64,000 nt of DNA from Hanamia caeni (GTDB taxonomy: Bacteria > Bacteroidota > Bacteroidia > Chitinophagales > Chitinophagaceae), in NCBI RefSeq assembly GCF_003721595.1, contig NZ_RJJR01000015.1, positions 62,001 through 126,000 on the forward strand, in the 5' to 3' direction. The position numbers and the translations under genes are program-made. The notes under the pieces were generated by a model, which worked only from the letters and a program-made list of their open reading frames with translations, was not told where the DNA came from and made no database searches. Shown piece by piece: positions 51,148 through 59,871 of the stretch; position 1 is the stretch's first letter, and each line of letters starts with the position of its first letter.

Positions 51148-53970
51148 TTATCTTATCAACACAAAGCTACCTTTTTTATATACCGTCTCGCCCTGGTCGC
51201 ACAAGGCTTCAATTACATATACAAAAACTGAAGAACGTTGATCTTTGCTTTTCAACTGGCCATTCCAGCCAAAAGATTTTTCATTGGGTGAAAAATTGCG
51301 CGCTTCAAATACGGCCTGGCCAAAACGGTTAAAGATGGTGAATTTCCGGATGGTTTTAATGCCTCTTGTTATTGGGTAATAGTAGTCATTTAATCCATCA
51401 TTATTTGGCGTAAACGCCGTAGGCATCAGGATATAAGATTCTTTACACTGGACAAAAATCGTGATGCTGTCTTCCGCTATGCAATTGCTGTCTGAAGCCA
51501 CTTTGATATGATAGGTTTCGCTTTTGGAGGTTATGCCATTCGGGAAGGCACACGTAGTGCATGACAACGACGAAGATGGTGTCCAGGTATAAGACACAAT
51601 ATTGCTGCTATACGTAGGATGGATAGAAAAGGGCGCGTTGAATGGATAGCTTGTGTCCGCTCCGGCCTCTACCGTGGGCAAACTTTTTACATGCACATTT
51701 ATACTGACACTTCCCGTGAAACATCCAACAGAATCCGTTAAAGTAGCCGTGTAAGTTGTATTGGTTAAAGGCACAACAAAAGGGTCATATCCCGAAGGAT
51801 TTGACAAACCTTCTGAAGGTGACCAAACAATTTGTTTCATTGGCGGCTCAACTTTCAGAACAATGGTGTCCGTTTGGCAAATGTAGGGGTTAGGTTCAGG
51901 CGACCTTGCCGTAAAAGGATTATACACCATCACCATCACGCTATCGCGGTAAGTACATCCGTAAGTGTTGGTGGCAATGGCATAAAATTTTGTATTAACG
52001 GATGGGGTTGCAAGCACGGTATCGCAGGTTTCGCAGGACAAATCGGAAGCGGAAGTCCACGTAAGTTTATTATTATGAAATGCAATCAATGTATCTGCAG
52101 TACCGGCGCATAACGTGTCCAGTGAAGGAATGGTTTGCACAAAAGGCAAGGGATTTATCGTAAGAGGCTTTGTCAGGCTGTCTATGCAACCGTTAATATC
52201 TGTCGCAATCAATTTTACATCGTATTTCCCATATTTATTGTAAGAGAAAGGCTCGGGTTGATACACATCATAGCTGACAGTTCCGGCGCCAAAATTCCAG
52301 TGCCATGAAACAATAGAATCCGCTGGGATAAACGGTTTCGAAGTATTTTTTACAGTGAACAAACTATCAAAACAAATAGCAGGTGAAGAAGTAAAACTTA
52401 AGTCCGGGCCTCTTACTAAGATTTTGTGATCAAGATAAACAGTGTCTTTGCAATATCCTGAACCATTATTGATGATTACGAAATTGTCAAAATTTCCCAA
52501 TTTATCTGTTAACCGCGTATAGCCTGTATCTTTAAGAGCACCCGTAATTGCGCCGACTACATGCCAGGTGTAAGTCACCAGAGGATTGTCATAGGTATTT
52601 AAAATAGTAAAAGAAGTTTGTGAGTTTCTGCATAGTGAAGAATCTGCATTAGTAAGAATAGGTTCTGCGGTATAAATGGCGCGGGCAGTTGTATCGCTAC
52701 AACCTGTCGAATCATCTTTTACAATTAATGTGGTAGTTGAAACATCGGATGTTGGGAATGTATGAGTAGCATTGAGTGTAGAGCCTTCAGGTGAGCCATC
52801 CCCAAAATTCCAGGTGATATGTGATAAATTTCCCTGGCTTCTGTTGGTAAAAGAAAATGTATTTTTTTCGGTGCAAATATTGGAATAATTGTAAGCAGCA
52901 ATTACTCCCACCACTTCAATCTGGAAAGTAACCGGTGTACCTCTGCAACCATTAAAAGCAGGGGTTGCCGTTACATTTTTTATTCCAAGCGTTTTAAATT
53001 TATGTTCAACCAGCGTATCTGAAACAGTGGTTCCGGTTCCATCTCCAAAATTCCAGATATAGGCATTGGCTTTGGTGGCTTTTGAAACAAATTGAGCTGT
53101 TTCCGACCCGCAAATCACAGTCTTAAAAGGATAGGCTTCCGGATTAGTGGGCGGTGTGCCAAATGCCACGGTTGGATAATCAAATGTGGCAGTACATCCT
53201 TCATTAGTCGTAATAGTCACAGATGGTGAATGGCTTTTGGTATCTGAATAAGTATGCGTAGAAGTGGAGGTAGCATTGGTAGAAAAAGAATCGCCGTCCC
53301 CAAAATTCCATACGATATTGGCAACCGAGCTCCTGGGTGGTATATCCGCTTTAGTAGTAAAAGTTACCGGCGCTGGCATACAGCCAGACGTTGGAGTGAC
53401 GGTCCCTGAAACCAAAGGATCTTTCAAAGAAACTTGTATGGTTGTAGTATCAAAACAGCCGGAAGAATCAACGACTTTTAGTTTAACATCATAATCCTGT
53501 TTTGAAGAAAAAAAGTGTGATATAGTATCAGAAAATGCGGTGATTGGCCCGGAGCCATCACCAAAATCCCAATAATAAGTATCCGAAATGCCTGTGGCGG
53601 CCGCCGAAAACTTTATGGCACCTGGCGTGCATATAAAATTTCTGTCTACTTTCAGGTTTACTGTTACAACCGGGTTAACGGTTATTTGTTTTGTAATAGC
53701 TACCGCATTATTCTTATACACCGCGATTAATTTTACGTTATAGGTTCCGGCGTTACTAAAAACAACCTCAGGATTTTGGCCGTTTGTAATGGTTCCGTTT
53801 CCAAAATTCCAGATAAAGGCTTTAGGAGGTTCTGAGGATGTGGCCGAAAATTCGACTATCGCGGGATTACAGAATAAGCCGTCGCTTGTCTGGTAAGTAA
53901 AATCAACAGTCTGGCAAACTGATGCAACGGAAGAAAAAAGAAAGAAAAAGAATACACCAATTTTACGCAT
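51148..53970 (-). CDS. PKD-repeat surface protein with CHU_C-type (T9SS type B) C-terminus
   Basis: 940 residues. Signal peptide 1-20. At least six PKD-type units can be seen by their core (FIWNFGNGT, YYWDFGDGSG, IVWNFGDGDS, YIWNFGDGTG, ITWNFGDGSPEG, WHWNFGAGTVS). Further Ig-like units with paired Cys and ATP/SEG-type strands (WSPSEGLSN, YTWTPSSSL) follow. The last 90 form a gliding-motility/T9SS type B sorting domain (PTAFTPNNDGLNDYYYPI, FTIFNRFGQAVFEARNFS, WNGQLKSKDQRSSVFVYVIE). The cell surface location is firm; the role (adhesion, glycan binding or gliding) is inferred. Confidence 0.95.
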   Translation of the reverse strand: MRKIGVFFFFLFSSVASVCQTVDFTYQTSDGLFCNPAIVEFSATSSEPPKAFIWNFGNGTITNGQNPEVVFSNAGTYNVKLIAVYKNNAVAITKQITVNPVVTVNLKVDRNFICTPGAIKFSAAATGISDTYYWDFGDGSGPITAFSDTISHFFSSKQDYDVKLKVVDSSGCFDTTTIQVSLKDPLVSGTVTPTSGCMPAPVTFTTKADIPPRSSVANIVWNFGDGDSFSTNATSTSTHTYSDTKSHSPSVTITTNEGCTATFDYPTVAFGTPPTNPEAYPFKTVICGSETAQFVSKATKANAYIWNFGDGTGTTVSDTLVEHKFKTLGIKNVTATPAFNGCRGTPVTFQIEVVGVIAAYNYSNICTEKNTFSFTNRSQGNLSHITWNFGDGSPEGSTLNATHTFPTSDVSTTTLIVKDDSTGCSDTTARAIYTAEPILTNADSSLCRNSQTSFTILNTYDNPLVTYTWHVVGAITGALKDTGYTRLTDKLGNFDNFVIINNGSGYCKDTVYLDHKILVRGPDLSFTSSPAICFDSLFTVKNTSKPFIPADSIVSWHWNFGAGTVSYDVYQPEPFSYNKYGKYDVKLIATDINGCIDSLTKPLTINPLPFVQTIPSLDTLCAGTADTLIAFHNNKLTWTSASDLSCETCDTVLATPSVNTKFYAIATNTYGCTYRDSVMVMVYNPFTARSPEPNPYICQTDTIVLKVEPPMKQIVWSPSEGLSNPSGYDPFVVPLTNTTYTATLTDSVGCFTGSVSINVHVKSLPTVEAGADTSYPFNAPFSIHPTYSSNIVSYTWTPSSSLSCTTCAFPNGITSKSETYHIKVASDSNCIAEDSITIFVQCKESYILMPTAFTPNNDGLNDYYYPITRGIKTIRKFTIFNRFGQAVFEARNFSPNEKSFGWNGQLKSKDQRSSVFVYVIEALCDQGETVYKKGSFVLIR

Positions 53971-54266
53971 TTGAGAGACTATTATTTTTCAAACTAAATT
54001 TTAATAAGTGAAAGGTTTAACATGGCAAAAAAGACACCAATTCTAAAATACAACCGGCGCTTTACGGATATCCGACAAAAATAATCTTTTAAAAAAAGCT
54101 TTGCAATAGCTAAACGATATTTTAAATTGAATAATTGAAAAATCGGATTGAAAACTAGGGAGTTTTAATCTTCTGTTCCGGTAAAGCAATAAATAAGCAA
54201 TTTTTATTTCGTTGATGTTCAGCAAACAGGCAGGGGATTGACTGAGAGGATTTTTGCTTTGGCTAT

Positions 54267-54291
54267 AAAAAAACCGCTTCAAAAAGCGGCC
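54267..54291 (-). terminator. intrinsic terminator after tRNA-Leu(TAA)
   Basis: On the minus strand CCGCTT-TTTG-AAGCGG is followed by seven T residues, directly past the tRNA 3' end. It ends the two-tRNA transcript. Confidence 0.9.
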
Positions 54292-54294
54292 TAG

Positions 54295-54380
54295 TACCCG
54301 GGATGGGAGTTGAACCCACACGACCATTGCTGATCACAGGATTTTAAGTCCTGCGTGTCTACCAGTTCCACCACCCGGGT
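54295..54380 (-). tRNA. tRNA-Leu (anticodon TAA)
   Basis: An 86-base cloverleaf on the minus strand: acceptor ACCCGGG with CCCGGGT, D-arm with GGTAGACAC, anticodon stem CAGGA/TCCTG around CTTAAAA, a long variable arm (class II) and T-arm GTTCAACTC. No CCA is encoded. The tRNA-Gly gene lies 75 bp upstream. Confidence 0.95.
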
Positions 54381-54455
54381 AAACACTTTCATTATTTTTC
54401 TTAGAATAATCTAAATAAAAAAAGCAGATAATACTGCTTTGTTTATTTTGTTGTG

Positions 54456-54528
54456 AGCGGAAAACCGGGCTCGAACCGGCCACCTCGACCTTGGCAAGGT
54501 CGCGCTCTACCAAATGAGCTATTTCCGC
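54456..54528 (-). tRNA. tRNA-Gly (anticodon GCC)
   Basis: A 73-base minus-strand cloverleaf: acceptor GCGGAAA with TTTCCGC, D-arm AGCTCATTTGGTAGAGC, anticodon stem CGACC/GGTCG around TTGCCAA, T-arm with GGTTCGAGC. Discriminator T, no CCA encoded. It is upstream of tRNA-Leu(TAA) in the same transcript. Confidence 0.95.
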
Positions 54529-54591
54529 GTTGTTTGAATAAGAACTAAAAATGGAGTGCAAAAATAGGGTTTGAAACCTTTGAACCAAAAT

Positions 54592-54798
54592 TTATTTGTA
54601 CTGTGGATTGTATTGGGTATTTCCGGGAACTTCTACTTGCGGCTTACCTGTATACCGGTGAACATAGAACGTATAACAGCCGCCCACTATAATAGCAACC
54701 AATATGGCTACCTGGCAATAAAACAAAAAACGGGAAGTAGAAACCCAACTATATCCTAAGTCTTTACCTTTGTTATCAATAACTTCTTCGTGTTCCAT
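54592..54798 (-). CDS. small single-pass membrane protein
   Basis: 68 residues from ATG 54798 (MEHEEVIDNKGKDLGYSWVS). One membrane segment at about 28-45 (YCQVAILVAIIVGGCYTFYV). The product is charged at the N-terminus and ends in a polar tail. It lies 44 bp after the glycosyltransferase gene in the same direction and 63 bp before tRNA-Gly. Family unknown. Confidence 0.6.
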   Translation of the reverse strand: MEHEEVIDNKGKDLGYSWVSTSRFLFYCQVAILVAIIVGGCYTFYVHRYTGKPQVEVPGNTQYNPQYK

Positions 54799-54842
54799 AA
54801 TTTTTAATTTGCTTGGCAAAAATAACAGATTGAACTCAAAAA

Positions 54843-55874
54843 TCATTTTTTGAATGCAACAATTTCCGAAAATCTCTTCTTTTTTTCGATAAAAAACTTT
54901 TTCACAATGTTGCCATTATACACTCCGGTAAGTTCTGTGAGTTTTCTTTTTGGCAGATGATTTTTTTTCTTTAAAACAAAATTCCATTTTATAAAATCAA
55001 TATGAGCCTTTTCTATCGCCTTAAAGGTTTTGACATCTCCTTTCATTAATGCCTGCATGGCAGCCAAATTATCAAGTACCAACCGTGCAGGAATTTTGAA
55101 AATTTTTTCTAAAACGTCTAAATTTTTTGCGAGCATAGCAAGATTATTCCTGAAATTTAAATAAACTTTTCTCTCACTTCCGGCGGGCAAAGTGCCTCCA
55201 CCTACATGGTACACCACCGATGAAGGAACTGCAAAAATTTTATAACCGACCCGTTTTATTCGCCAACACAAATCAATTTCTTCCTGGTGTGCAAAAAAAT
55301 ATTCGTCGAAACCGCCCAATTGATGAAAGACTAGTGACCTGATAAATAATGCAGCGCCGGAAGCCCAAAAAATTTCTTCAACTGTATCGTATTGTCCTAC
55401 ATCTGTTTCACAAAAATCAAATACACGGCCACGGCTAAACGGATAACCGTAACTGTCTATCCAACCGCCGCAGGCACCTGCATATTCAAATTTATTTTTT
55501 TTATGATAAGAAAGAATTTTAGGCTGGCAGGCTGCAATCTTTTCATCACTTTCCATCAGCGAAATGACGGGCATAATCCAGCTTTTTGTAACTTCTACAT
55601 CGCTGTTTAATAAAATATAATAATCAGAAGATACCTGATTCAATGCATCATTATATCCTTTCGCGAAGCCCTCATTTTTTTTATTTTTAATAATTCTGAC
55701 AGCTGGAAAATTAGTCTCTAAAAAAGAAACGGATTCATCAGTTGAGGCATTATCAGCCACTACTACAGCAAGATTGTCATAATCGGACTGCATCACTGAT
55801 GGAAGAAATTTTTCCAGAAAATCTTTTCCATTCCAGTTAAGAATTACAACTGATACTGATGGGGATGTACGCAA
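54843..55874 (-). CDS. family 2 glycosyltransferase
   Basis: 343 residues. GT-A fold: VSVVILNWNGKDFLEKFLPS, VVVADNASTDESVSFLE, the DxD-like NSDVEVTKSWIMPV, and DEYFFAHQEEIDLCWRIKRV with the catalytic-side acid motif. No membrane segment is clear. The frame opens with TTG (55874); no ATG is near. It adds a sugar to an unknown acceptor, likely a surface glycan. Confidence 0.9.
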   Translation of the reverse strand: MRTSPSVSVVILNWNGKDFLEKFLPSVMQSDYDNLAVVVADNASTDESVSFLETNFPAVRIIKNKKNEGFAKGYNDALNQVSSDYYILLNSDVEVTKSWIMPVISLMESDEKIAACQPKILSYHKKNKFEYAGACGGWIDSYGYPFSRGRVFDFCETDVGQYDTVEEIFWASGAALFIRSLVFHQLGGFDEYFFAHQEEIDLCWRIKRVGYKIFAVPSSVVYHVGGGTLPAGSERKVYLNFRNNLAMLAKNLDVLEKIFKIPARLVLDNLAAMQALMKGDVKTFKAIEKAHIDFIKWNFVLKKKNHLPKRKLTELTGVYNGNIVKKFFIEKKKRFSEIVAFKK

Positions 55875-55971
55875 AAATCTGCTGATTTAGTTATCACAAA
55901 CATAAAAGATTTTAATCTTCATAACCTTAATTGTGCGAAATAGATTTTAGATTTGAAAATAAACTGCCAAA

Positions 55972-57120
55972 ATGTTGAGGCAACTTTTTAACTTAAGGTC
56001 AGGACTCGCTCTCATTGCTGTTGCTATCGTTATCGGAACAATTTTTTATTCTAATTTTTTATCAAAAAAAATTGAGGTAGAAGAAAGGGAAAAAATTAAT
56101 CAGTGGGTAGAAGCCAATAAATTTATAGCGAATGCCCCGCAAAATATTGACCTCACACTCGCCAGTGAAATACAGCAAAAAAATACCGACATACCCATTA
56201 TCTGGACAAACGAACATGATAGTATTATCGATTCAAGGAATATTGATACGTCCTTAATTCATGCGGATCCTGATTATCTTAAAAAGAAATTGAAAGAATT
56301 TAAGTCTTCCAATCCCCCGATTATACTCCAATTGAGCAAGACACCTTATGTTGCTGACAGGTATTATTACGGAGATTCAAAATTGCTGAAGCAGGTAAGA
56401 TACTATCCGATAATTCAACTATTAATAGTAGCACTTTTTATTTTTATCACTTTTTATGCGATTTCCGTTAGAAATAAATCTACGCAAAACCAGGTGTGGG
56501 CAGGAATGGCAAAAGAGACGGCGCATCAATTGGGCACACCCATTTCTTCGCTGCAGGGATGGATAGAGATGCTAAAGGAACAAGAGCCTGATTCAATTAT
56601 TTCCAAAGAAATGGAAAAAGATGTAAACCGGCTAAAACTGATTAGCGACAGGTTTGGCAAGATTGGAAGCGCTCCGCATCTTGAAGAATCTGACATTGCA
56701 GAGCAGGTTGAAAAAATGATGGCGTACATCAAAAGGAGATCAACAGAAAAAGTGAATTTTATTCTGGAACGCCCGGAAGAAAAAGTTTGTACGAAAATAT
56801 CAGAACCGCTTTTCGATTGGGTGATTGAAAATCTTCTAAAAAATGCTTTGGATGCGATAAATGGTAAAGGCACAATTAAGGTGAGCATTAAAAATCTTCC
56901 GGCAAAGGTGGTTGTTGATATCAGCGACACCGGCAGAGGCATCAGCAAACAGAATTTGAATAAAGTGTTTAAACCGGGATTCACCACGCGGAAAAGAGGG
57001 TGGGGGCTTGGCCTCTCACTTGCCAAGAGAATAATAGAACAATATCACAACGGCCAGCTATTTATAAAATCGTCTGAAATAAACAAGGGCACTACTTTTA
57101 GAATTGTTTTAAATACCTGA
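55972..57120 (+). CDS. membrane sensor histidine kinase
   Basis: 382 residues. TM1 at about 12-30, an extracytoplasmic region to about 145, TM2 at 146-165. The H-box is KETAHQLGTPISSLQGW with His185; N-box ENLLKNALDAINGKG; G-boxes DTGRGIS and GWGLGLSLAKRI. It lacks a HAMP-like linker. No response-regulator gene is adjacent, so the partner is encoded elsewhere; the pseudo-receiver regulator at 11109 is not a fitting partner. Confidence 0.94.
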   Translation: MLRQLFNLRSGLALIAVAIVIGTIFYSNFLSKKIEVEEREKINQWVEANKFIANAPQNIDLTLASEIQQKNTDIPIIWTNEHDSIIDSRNIDTSLIHADPDYLKKKLKEFKSSNPPIILQLSKTPYVADRYYYGDSKLLKQVRYYPIIQLLIVALFIFITFYAISVRNKSTQNQVWAGMAKETAHQLGTPISSLQGWIEMLKEQEPDSIISKEMEKDVNRLKLISDRFGKIGSAPHLEESDIAEQVEKMMAYIKRRSTEKVNFILERPEEKVCTKISEPLFDWVIENLLKNALDAINGKGTIKVSIKNLPAKVVVDISDTGRGISKQNLNKVFKPGFTTRKRGWGLGLSLAKRIIEQYHNGQLFIKSSEINKGTTFRIVLNT

Positions 57121-57162
57121 GTTTTTTAATTGCCTGTTTATTAAATTTGCAGCCAATATATT

Positions 57163-57246
57163 GCGGAGGTGGCGAAACTGGTAGACGCGCTACTTTGAGG
57201 TGGTAGTGCCCGAAAGGGCTTGGGAGTTCGAATCTCCTCTTCCGCA
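57163..57246 (+). tRNA. tRNA-Leu (anticodon GAG)
   Basis: An 84-base cloverleaf: acceptor GCGGAGG with CTTCCGC (one GU pair), D-arm with GGTAGACGC, anticodon stem CTACT/GGTAG around TTGAGGT, a long variable arm (GCCCGAAAGGGC), T-arm GTTCGAATC. Discriminator A, no encoded CCA. Confidence 0.95.
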
Positions 57247-57477
57247 CTTTTTCAAAATAGAATTTAAGAACGCATAATTTCCCTACAGGATTTATATTGC
57301 GGAAGAATTAACCTAATGGCCACTTATATTCCGGCATTCAGCTATTGCTACTAAGAAAATAAAAAATCTGTTTATTTGTGTCTTTACTCCAAAATCAAAT
57401 ATTGTAGTTCCCCGGCATCTCATAATTTTAAGTTTGCTAAAAAATCAGCCTGCTGCAAAATTAAATTCATAAAATTG

Positions 57478-57485
57478 TAATTTTG
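57478..57485 (+). promoter_or_regulatory. -7 promoter box TAATTTTG of clpS
   Basis: Exact match to TAnnTTTG, 14 bp before the clpS start, so the 5' leader would be short (about 5-10 bases). No -33 TTTG stands at the usual distance. Confidence 0.45.
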
Positions 57486-57499
57486 CAGAAGAATTAATT

Positions 57500-57799
57500 A
57501 TGAACACGACAGAACCTTACAAAGCAGAATCGGAAGAGGCAGACCTTCTTGTCGCAGATGGAAACCGTTACCAGTTGGTGGTTTGGAACGATGAGGTGAA
57601 CACTTTTCAATGGGTAATTGAAACCCTGATAGAAGTTTGCGGCCACACACCTGAACAGGCTGAACAGTCTGCCATGATAATCCACACAAAAGGCAAATAT
57701 GCCGTAAAAGAAGGCGCTTATAATGTGCTTAAATCAATGCGCGACACAATCGTCGAACGCGGAATTAATGCAACCATTGAGGAGCTTTCTGAAAAATAA
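57500..57799 (+). CDS. clpS: ATP-dependent Clp protease adaptor ClpS
   Basis: 99 residues. Family core: YQLVVWNDEVNTFQWVIETL with the conserved Asp-Glu pair that binds N-degron residues, CGHTPEQAEQSAMIIHTKGK, then YNVLKSMRDTIVERGINATI. It hands proteins with N-terminal Phe/Leu/Trp/Tyr to ClpAP/ClpCP. The aat gene is next, which makes such N-termini, so both halves of the N-degron pathway are side by side. Confidence 0.95.
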   Translation: MNTTEPYKAESEEADLLVADGNRYQLVVWNDEVNTFQWVIETLIEVCGHTPEQAEQSAMIIHTKGKYAVKEGAYNVLKSMRDTIVERGINATIEELSEK

Positions 57800-57831
57800 T
57801 CACGCTATTTTTTTACATAAACTTTCCTGGT

Positions 57832-58473
57832 TTGGATCAAGATGCCATTTATGATTTTCCGGAATCTCAGGGAAATAAAGATGGGCTTGTAGCGGTAGGA
57901 GGTAATCTTTTAACGGGCACTTTACTAAACGCATATTCCAAAGGGATTTTTCCCTGGTATACGATTGGCGAAACTATTTACTGGTATTCGCCCGATCCGC
58001 GCTTTGTTCTTTTTCCCCATAAAATAAAAATCAGCCACAGTATGAAAAGTATTTTAAAAAAGAATACATTTCAATTTACGGTAGACAAAGCATTTGATGA
58101 AGTAATCAATAAATGCAGGATAATAAAAAGGAATGGAGAAAATGAAAGCTGGATTAGCGATGATATTGAAAATTCATATATACAGTTTTTTAAAAACGGA
58201 TATGCTCATAGTGCGGAAGCCTGGCAAAATAACCGATTGGTCGGAGGCCTGTATGGCGTTTTGCTCGGAAGGGTTTTTTTTGGAGAAAGCATGTTTGCTG
58301 AAAAAAGTAACGCAAGCAAATTCGCGCTTATAAAATGGGTGGAAGCGCTGAATAGAAATGGAATTGAGTTGATAGATTGCCAGGTTTATACCAAACATCT
58401 TGAAAGCATGGGAGCCGAATTTGTTTCTGGTGCAGAATTTAAACTAATGTTGAAAAAATTTATATCGAAATGA
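57832..58473 (+). CDS. aat: leucyl/phenylalanyl-tRNA-protein transferase
   Basis: 213 residues from a TTG start at 57832; no in-frame ATG fits. DGLVAVGGNL, LLNAYSKGIFPWY, YWYSPDPRFVLFP, WISDDIENSYIQFFKNGYAH and HSAEAW...LVGGLYGVLLGRVF, FGESMFAEKSNASKFAL, LIDCQVYTKHLESMGAEFV are all aat signatures. It adds Leu or Phe to N-terminal Lys/Arg for ClpS recognition. Its stop overlaps the start of the phosphodiesterase gene by 4 bp. Confidence 0.95.
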   Translation: MDQDAIYDFPESQGNKDGLVAVGGNLLTGTLLNAYSKGIFPWYTIGETIYWYSPDPRFVLFPHKIKISHSMKSILKKNTFQFTVDKAFDEVINKCRIIKRNGENESWISDDIENSYIQFFKNGYAHSAEAWQNNRLVGGLYGVLLGRVFFGESMFAEKSNASKFALIKWVEALNRNGIELIDCQVYTKHLESMGAEFVSGAEFKLMLKKFISK

Positions 58474-59276
58474 AGGTATCATTTTTAATTTTAGCAGCCA
58501 TGTTAATGACCGCTTGCAATTCTTCTCGTAAAATTAAACAGCCATCTATGACATTTGCAAAAAACAAAGTGATTGCACACAGGGGCGCATGGAAAAAAAA
58601 TAACCTTCCTGAGAATTCCATTGCGTCTTTGAAAGAGGCCATACGCCTTGGTTGTGAAGGTTCTGAAACGGATATTCATATGACTGCCGACAGCTTTTTA
58701 GTAATTAATCACGATAATGAATGGGGCGGTATCACTATTCAAAAAAATTCCCTGGCTGATGTAAGTACAAAGAAACTTTCTAATGGGGAATCGCTGCCCC
58801 TGCTGAAAGATTTTTTATCCATTATAAAACAACAGCAGCATACAAAACTGATATTAGAAATTAAACCATCAGTGAGGGGGAGGGAATGGGCAGATGCAAC
58901 GGTTCAAAAAGTGGTTGAAATGGTTCAGAAAATTAAAGTGCAGCCATGGATTGTATACATCAGTTTTGATTATCAAATTCTGAAAGAGATTTTAAATCTG
59001 GATGCATCGGCAAACACCCAATACCTGGATGGCGACAAGGATCCTGCGCAATTGAAAAAGGATGGAATCAAAGGTGTGGATTATCATTTTTCAGTTTTTC
59101 AAAAACATCCTGAATGGATACAATCTGCAAAAAAAAATAAGATTGATTTGAATGCCTGGACAGTAAACGATGAAGAAACCATGCATTGGCTTTTGCAAAA
59201 TGATTTTGATTTTATCACCACCAACGAGCCTGAATTATTATTTAAAGTCGTTGAGGAATTTGCGCAAAAGAAATAA
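58470..59276 (+). CDS. glycerophosphodiester phosphodiesterase, probable lipoprotein
   Basis: 268 residues. The start has a lipoprotein-like signal (LAAMLMTAC with Cys16). The GDPD domain shows AHRGAWKKNNLPENSIASLK (catalytic His), ETDIHMTADSFLVINHD (metal Glu/Asp and second His), KLILEIKP and NAWTVNDEETMHW. It hydrolyses glycerophosphodiesters to glycerol 3-phosphate. ATGA overlap with aat indicates one operon clpS-aat-GDPD or at least aat-GDPD. Confidence 0.92.
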   Translation: MKVSFLILAAMLMTACNSSRKIKQPSMTFAKNKVIAHRGAWKKNNLPENSIASLKEAIRLGCEGSETDIHMTADSFLVINHDNEWGGITIQKNSLADVSTKKLSNGESLPLLKDFLSIIKQQQHTKLILEIKPSVRGREWADATVQKVVEMVQKIKVQPWIVYISFDYQILKEILNLDASANTQYLDGDKDPAQLKKDGIKGVDYHFSVFQKHPEWIQSAKKNKIDLNAWTVNDEETMHWLLQNDFDFITTNEPELLFKVVEEFAQKK

Positions 59277-59326
59277 CGGTTTGTTTTGAACTCAGTTTGT
59301 AAATTATTTTTGAAGCAAGTCCTTCC

Positions 59327-59355
59327 GCCCTGAGCAATTGTTGGGGCTATTTTTT
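59327..59355 (+). terminator. probable intrinsic terminator after the phosphodiesterase gene
   Basis: GCCC(TGAGCAATTGTTG)GGGC with an inner CAA/TTG pairing is followed by TATTTTTT, 50 bases past the stop. The stem is short, so moderate support only. Confidence 0.5.
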
Positions 59356-59468
59356 GAAAAGATTAGAAAACATTTTCTATTAATGGCAAATAAAAGGATA
59401 TTCAAAATCGTCATTTTTCTTAATATTTAGCAAAAGGAAAGTTTATATTTGATAAGAAGAATTCAGCT

Positions 59469-59751
59469 ATGCGAAAAATCGCGGCGATATTGTTTCTTTT
59501 TATTTTGCTGTTTCAAAAGAAATGTTTCTCACAATTCTCCAAACAGTTGGACAGCCTTTGTATAATGTGCGACAGAAGCATCTCCGAATCTCTTGTGGAA
59601 GCAGGAGGCATTTCCAAAATTTGACATCCAGAGCCTTAAAGGCAAAGGATTAAAAATAGGAATGATTGCCACCGAAAGCGGCTGGAGCGCTACGCTTGGA
59701 ACAGTTTCGGACGACGGTTCACTGGCTTTCTTTTTGGATACAAGCGAATAG
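59469..59751 (+). pseudogene. frameshifted gene for a small secreted protein
   Basis: ATG 59469 starts a signal peptide (MRKIAAILFLFILLFQKKCF then SQ) and 51 codons to TGA at 59622. The +1 frame then continues KFDIQSLKGKGLKIGMIATE and SGWSATLGTVSDDGSLAFFL to TAG at 59749-59751. One lost base near 59605-59615 would join them into a product of about 93 residues. The family is not recognised. Frameshift by assembly error cannot be excluded. Confidence 0.55.
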
Positions 59752-59871
59752 AAATGCCGGTTATTGTTGCTTTGCTGTATGAAAACAATTGTGAAGGATC
59801 ATTTATTTTTAAAGGACAAATACATTTCATCGCATAAGATTAAACAATCACAAATTAACCATCATTCCATT
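59752..59871 (+). other. leader of the DUF5009-like gene with alternative upstream starts
   Basis: TTG 59764 and ATG 59779 open in frame with the gene that follows, adding up to 36 residues of polar sequence without membrane character. ATG 59872 is preferred because the hydrophobic protein follows a normal cytosolic N-terminus there. Confidence 0.4.
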
